From Pseudomonas guariconensis (GTDB lineage Bacteria; Pseudomonadota; Gammaproteobacteria; Pseudomonadales; Pseudomonadaceae), in NCBI RefSeq assembly GCF_024127895.1, contig NZ_JAMYBK010000001.1, positions 248,001 to 312,000 on the forward strand: a DNA stretch of 64,000 nt, written 5' to 3'. Made by a program: the position numbers and the translations under genes. Shown here piece after piece: positions 61,352 through 64,000 of the stretch. The notes beneath the pieces were generated by a model that was not told the origin of the DNA, ran no database searches, and was given only the letters and a program-made list of their open reading frames with translations. How positions within the stretch are numbered: the first letter of the stretch is position 1; the number at the start of each line of letters is the position of its first letter.

Positions 61352-63979
61352 CTACATCCAGGGGCGAAGGAGAGGAACTTGCAGGAGCAGGTCGTTCTTG
61401 ACGAATAACGGCTCCCCCTCCACCTCCTCCCAGAAGCCGGGATCGTTGCCAATGCCGCCTGCCTGGTCGATCTCGACGTCTTCGACCCGCAAGCTGATAA
61501 CCCCCTCCAGCTCGCTCAGGCCGGGAGTGCCCATGAAGGTATTGGCATGGGAGTTGCCCGCGAGGGCGATCCATTTTCCGGCCCCGCGTCGCGTCTGGTC
61601 GGCCTCGATGACCACATGGGCGAAGTAGTTCATCATTTCCTGGCGAATGGTCGAAGAGGGCTGCACGTCCCAGGCTTGGACGTACGAGGCAAGGCAGTCG
61701 ATGGCTTGTACGCGTACGTTCTGCCGGTGGGCCTCGTACAGCACGTTCTTCATGGTGTGGGGCGTCGATTCGGCGAGGGTGGCTTGGGCGTCGAAATCCT
61801 CCACATAGGCCTTGAGTTCGGCCGACAACATCCCGGTTCGGTTGAACAGGTCGAGATCGACCTGGTGGAAATCGGTCGTGAAGTGCTCCATGTAGAGTAC
61901 ATCCACCCCCTGTTTCTTGAGTTGCCGCATGTTCTTGATCAAGAGCTGCTTGGCGCCGCGTTGGGTATGTGACTCGCCGATCACCAGACCGTCGCTTTCC
62001 TGGTAAAGCGTGCGGATGATCTCCTTGTTTGTGGCTGTACTGGGTAGCTCGGGAATCGTTGGGCGGGCAGGGGCGTGAAACGAAGAAAAGAAGCCCTGTG
62101 CGTCAGCGGCCAAGCGGTCGCGCAGTTGCCTATAGACCGAATAGGGATGGCCGCTGTCGGGGTCTTCCAGGGCGAGCCTCAGGCCGCCTCTGGTCGCAGG
62201 CGCCAAGGCCGGACGCTCGATTTCCGCTACGTCGTAGGGGGTGGGGGCCAGGGGTGGCAGGGCAGGCCTTGGCCGTAACCGGCCCCATGCCTTGAGCAGG
62301 AACCTCGGTATTCCGCCGCCCTTGAGCCCTATGCTGTCGATAGGTTGCCAGCGGCCTTCGGTATCCGGGGCAATGGGGATGCTGCCTGAGAACGCGTAGG
62401 GGTTTTCTGGATCGATGATGACCCAGGTATCCAGTTCTCCGACGAAACGTACCTGGTAGACGAGGTCGCCAACCATCGCGTACTGCTTGCCGTCCTGTAC
62501 CAGGATGCCCTTGAACGGTGCGTTTGCCGGGGCATTGCGCAGGATATCGTTGCTTTCTAGCGTCTGCATCCGCTGTGCGAGATCGCTCGGCCTGAAATCT
62601 TCCGGAACCCAGGCCTGGATCTCGTCCGGGGTGGCGGGATCGAGTTCTTCGCCCGGGGGCTGGTTTTCCTCGGGGAGGGTGACCTGTTCGCCGGCTTCCT
62701 CGATGGGGGCCAGCTCGCCCGTGGCGTTCACACCGGCGGCAACCAGGAAAGTGGCGTTGAACAAGGTATTGATGCCGGCGAGTATGGCCCCCGTGACGCC
62801 CGCCTGACGCTCGGCGGTGGTGTGGCCGTTGATCGCCTGGTCGATATCCAGGCCTGTCTCGGCCAGGCCTGCGCCGACGGCGGCCAGCGCCACTGGCCAG
62901 TCCAGGGCGGCCATGGGGCCGAAGACCTTGGAGAAGGCCCCTAGGTAACCGATCCACAGCTGTTTGCGCAGGTCTGCGTTGGAGCGCAAGGCGAAGTGAG
63001 CATCTTCGAGCATGCGCTGGCGAGCGGCATCGCGCAGGTGGCTGAAAGCATCCACGTGCAGCGTCGTGTCCTGCGTGTTCAGGCCATCGGGATGTGCGGC
63101 GTCCCACTGGCACCTCATGACATCCAGCAGGTGACCGAGCCCCATGTTGGGGTCATTCTCCTTTTGGCTCGCCAGCGGGAAGTGGCCCATGAAGCGGACC
63201 TTGCCTTGCGTTTCCCGGGTATTGGCCAGGACCCACGCATGAAGCTCCCGGTCACTGGCGAACAGTTGCAGCGCCTCGTCTTCACCTGGCAGGTAGAGCA
63301 ACTGGCAGCCATCACTCATCACCACCCTGAGGATATCGCTGGCGACGTGTCCGCCTATGTCGAAGGTGCACAAGCGTACCTCTGTCGAGGGCACGACCTG
63401 CTGGCGCAACTCCTGTAGGGAGGCAGGCCAGGTCCGCACGCCCGTCAAGGCCTCGGTGATCTGGCGTGCTCTCTTGGCCAGGCTACTGTGGGCGTCATGT
63501 GCGCAGGCTTCCAGGACCTTGCTCAGGAACATGGATTTGGCCAGGGTTCGGTAGTCATCGGCATGCTGTGCCCAGAAGGCATCGAGGCGTTGATGGAAGG
63601 CACTGCTGAAATCGATCTTCCAGAACGCCTCGAGTACGGCCTTGGGGGCCAGGGGGACTTCGTTGCGTTCATCGTAGGCTTGGGCCCCTGGGCCTGAGGT
63701 GTAGAAACCTGTGTAGTTGCCGAGCAGGTCGGCATTGTCCTGCTCGGCCGCGTCGAAGCGATGCATCACCAGCTGTGGCAGGGTCAGCGATTGGTAGGGC
63801 TTTTCATGATGCTGCCAGCCATTGAATGTGCGGGGGCTGCTGGAGGCGGTATGGAAGCGATGGAAGTACACCCGGTCGGGATCCAGTGCCGTGAAACCAT
63901 GTTGGGTCAGGAGCGCTTTGGCGATATCCCGGGCCATCTGGCGCAGGTCGGGGCAAGAGGTGCTTACCTGGGTCGCCAT
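61352..63979 (-). CDS. Large dermonecrotic-toxin-like protein with TIKI/ChaN-like C-terminus
   Basis: The visible 875 residues resemble the Pseudomonas dermonecrotic-toxin/membrane-targeted effector proteins. The N-terminal part has YFHRFHTASSSPRTFNGW, and a hydrophobic stretch (about 385-425, VALAAVGAGLAETG and ILAGINTLFNATFLVAAG) may insert into membranes. The C-terminal domain (about 650-860) has VIGESH near 667 and ALAGNSH near 808, the paired GE.H and G..H pattern of TIKI/TraB/ChaN-like proteins. ATG 63979 lacks a ribosome site and the frame stays open to the window edge, so the real start may lie outside. Target and activity are unknown. Confidence 0.7.
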   Translation of the reverse strand: MATQVSTSCPDLRQMARDIAKALLTQHGFTALDPDRVYFHRFHTASSSPRTFNGWQHHEKPYQSLTLPQLVMHRFDAAEQDNADLLGNYTGFYTSGPGAQAYDERNEVPLAPKAVLEAFWKIDFSSAFHQRLDAFWAQHADDYRTLAKSMFLSKVLEACAHDAHSSLAKRARQITEALTGVRTWPASLQELRQQVVPSTEVRLCTFDIGGHVASDILRVVMSDGCQLLYLPGEDEALQLFASDRELHAWVLANTRETQGKVRFMGHFPLASQKENDPNMGLGHLLDVMRCQWDAAHPDGLNTQDTTLHVDAFSHLRDAARQRMLEDAHFALRSNADLRKQLWIGYLGAFSKVFGPMAALDWPVALAAVGAGLAETGLDIDQAINGHTTAERQAGVTGAILAGINTLFNATFLVAAGVNATGELAPIEEAGEQVTLPEENQPPGEELDPATPDEIQAWVPEDFRPSDLAQRMQTLESNDILRNAPANAPFKGILVQDGKQYAMVGDLVYQVRFVGELDTWVIIDPENPYAFSGSIPIAPDTEGRWQPIDSIGLKGGGIPRFLLKAWGRLRPRPALPPLAPTPYDVAEIERPALAPATRGGLRLALEDPDSGHPYSVYRQLRDRLAADAQGFFSSFHAPARPTIPELPSTATNKEIIRTLYQESDGLVIGESHTQRGAKQLLIKNMRQLKKQGVDVLYMEHFTTDFHQVDLDLFNRTGMLSAELKAYVEDFDAQATLAESTPHTMKNVLYEAHRQNVRVQAIDCLASYVQAWDVQPSSTIRQEMMNYFAHVVIEADQTRRGAGKWIALAGNSHANTFMGTPGLSELEGVISLRVEDVEIDQAGGIGNDPGFWEEVEGEPLFVKNDLLLQVPLLRPWM

Positions 63980-64000
63980 CAGGTTCAGGGTTTGGTGATC

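Overview
The window looks like the chromosome of a Pseudomonas putida-group bacterium. It has high GC, a full Entner-Doudoroff glucose block, OprB and OprD porins, REP repeats, and a gene order (heme receptor/FecR/sigma, gap-edd-glk-gltRS-gtsABCD-oprB-epimerase-hexR-zwf-pgl-eda, leuA-M23-xseA-guaBA) that I recall as the P. putida KT2440 core order. I recognised no tRNA, rRNA or CRISPR array.

Region 1 (1-3.7 kb) is an iron-regulated heme or hemoprotein uptake set on the minus strand: ECF sigma factor, FecR-type anti-sigma and TonB receptor, with a Fur box upstream. Region 2 (3.9-20.9 kb) is the glucose block: gap, edd, glk, a two-component system, the Gts ABC importer, OprB, an epimerase-like protein, the repressor HexR, and zwf-pgl-eda. 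HexR-type sites lie at the gap/edd and hexR/zwf divergent promoters. Region 3 (21-35.3 kb) is a complete aerobic nicotinate pathway: nicAB hydroxylase, nicX, nicC, nicD, nicE, nicF, transporter nicT, porin nicP and regulators nicR and nicS, plus an XdhC-type molybdenum maturation gene. It sits between eda and leuA. Region 4 (35.5-44.7 kb) is housekeeping: leuA behind a Leu-rich leader peptide, an M23 peptidase, xseA, a TSUP permease, and guaBA.

Region 5 (44,643-59,852) is a mobile element inserted at the 3' end of guaA and bounded by a 26-bp direct repeat. It carries a tyrosine integrase, an AlpA-like regulator, IncQ-like RepA and RepC with four 20-bp iterons inside the 3' end of repC, an orphan TrbJ/TrbK/TrbL-like set, an IncP-like oriT and a frameshifted traJ. 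It has no relaxase, coupling protein or T4SS ATPase, so it looks like a helper-dependent mobilizable element. Its low-GC cargo (53.4-59.4 kb) is the most interesting part. It is a tight operon of a 66-aa protein, a 5-hmdU-DNA-kinase/thymine-pyrophosphorylase-like helical protein, a MazG-type protein, a ThsB-like TIR protein and an Nmad2-like protein, converging on a patatin-like phospholipase with a large membrane insert. I read this as a candidate undescribed anti-phage system directed at modified nucleotides or DNA.

Region 6 (59.9-64 kb) holds a Doc-type toxin-antitoxin pair, a possible decayed second attachment site, and a large Pseudomonas toxin-like protein with a GE.H/GN.H (TIKI/ChaN-like) C-terminus that runs to the window edge.
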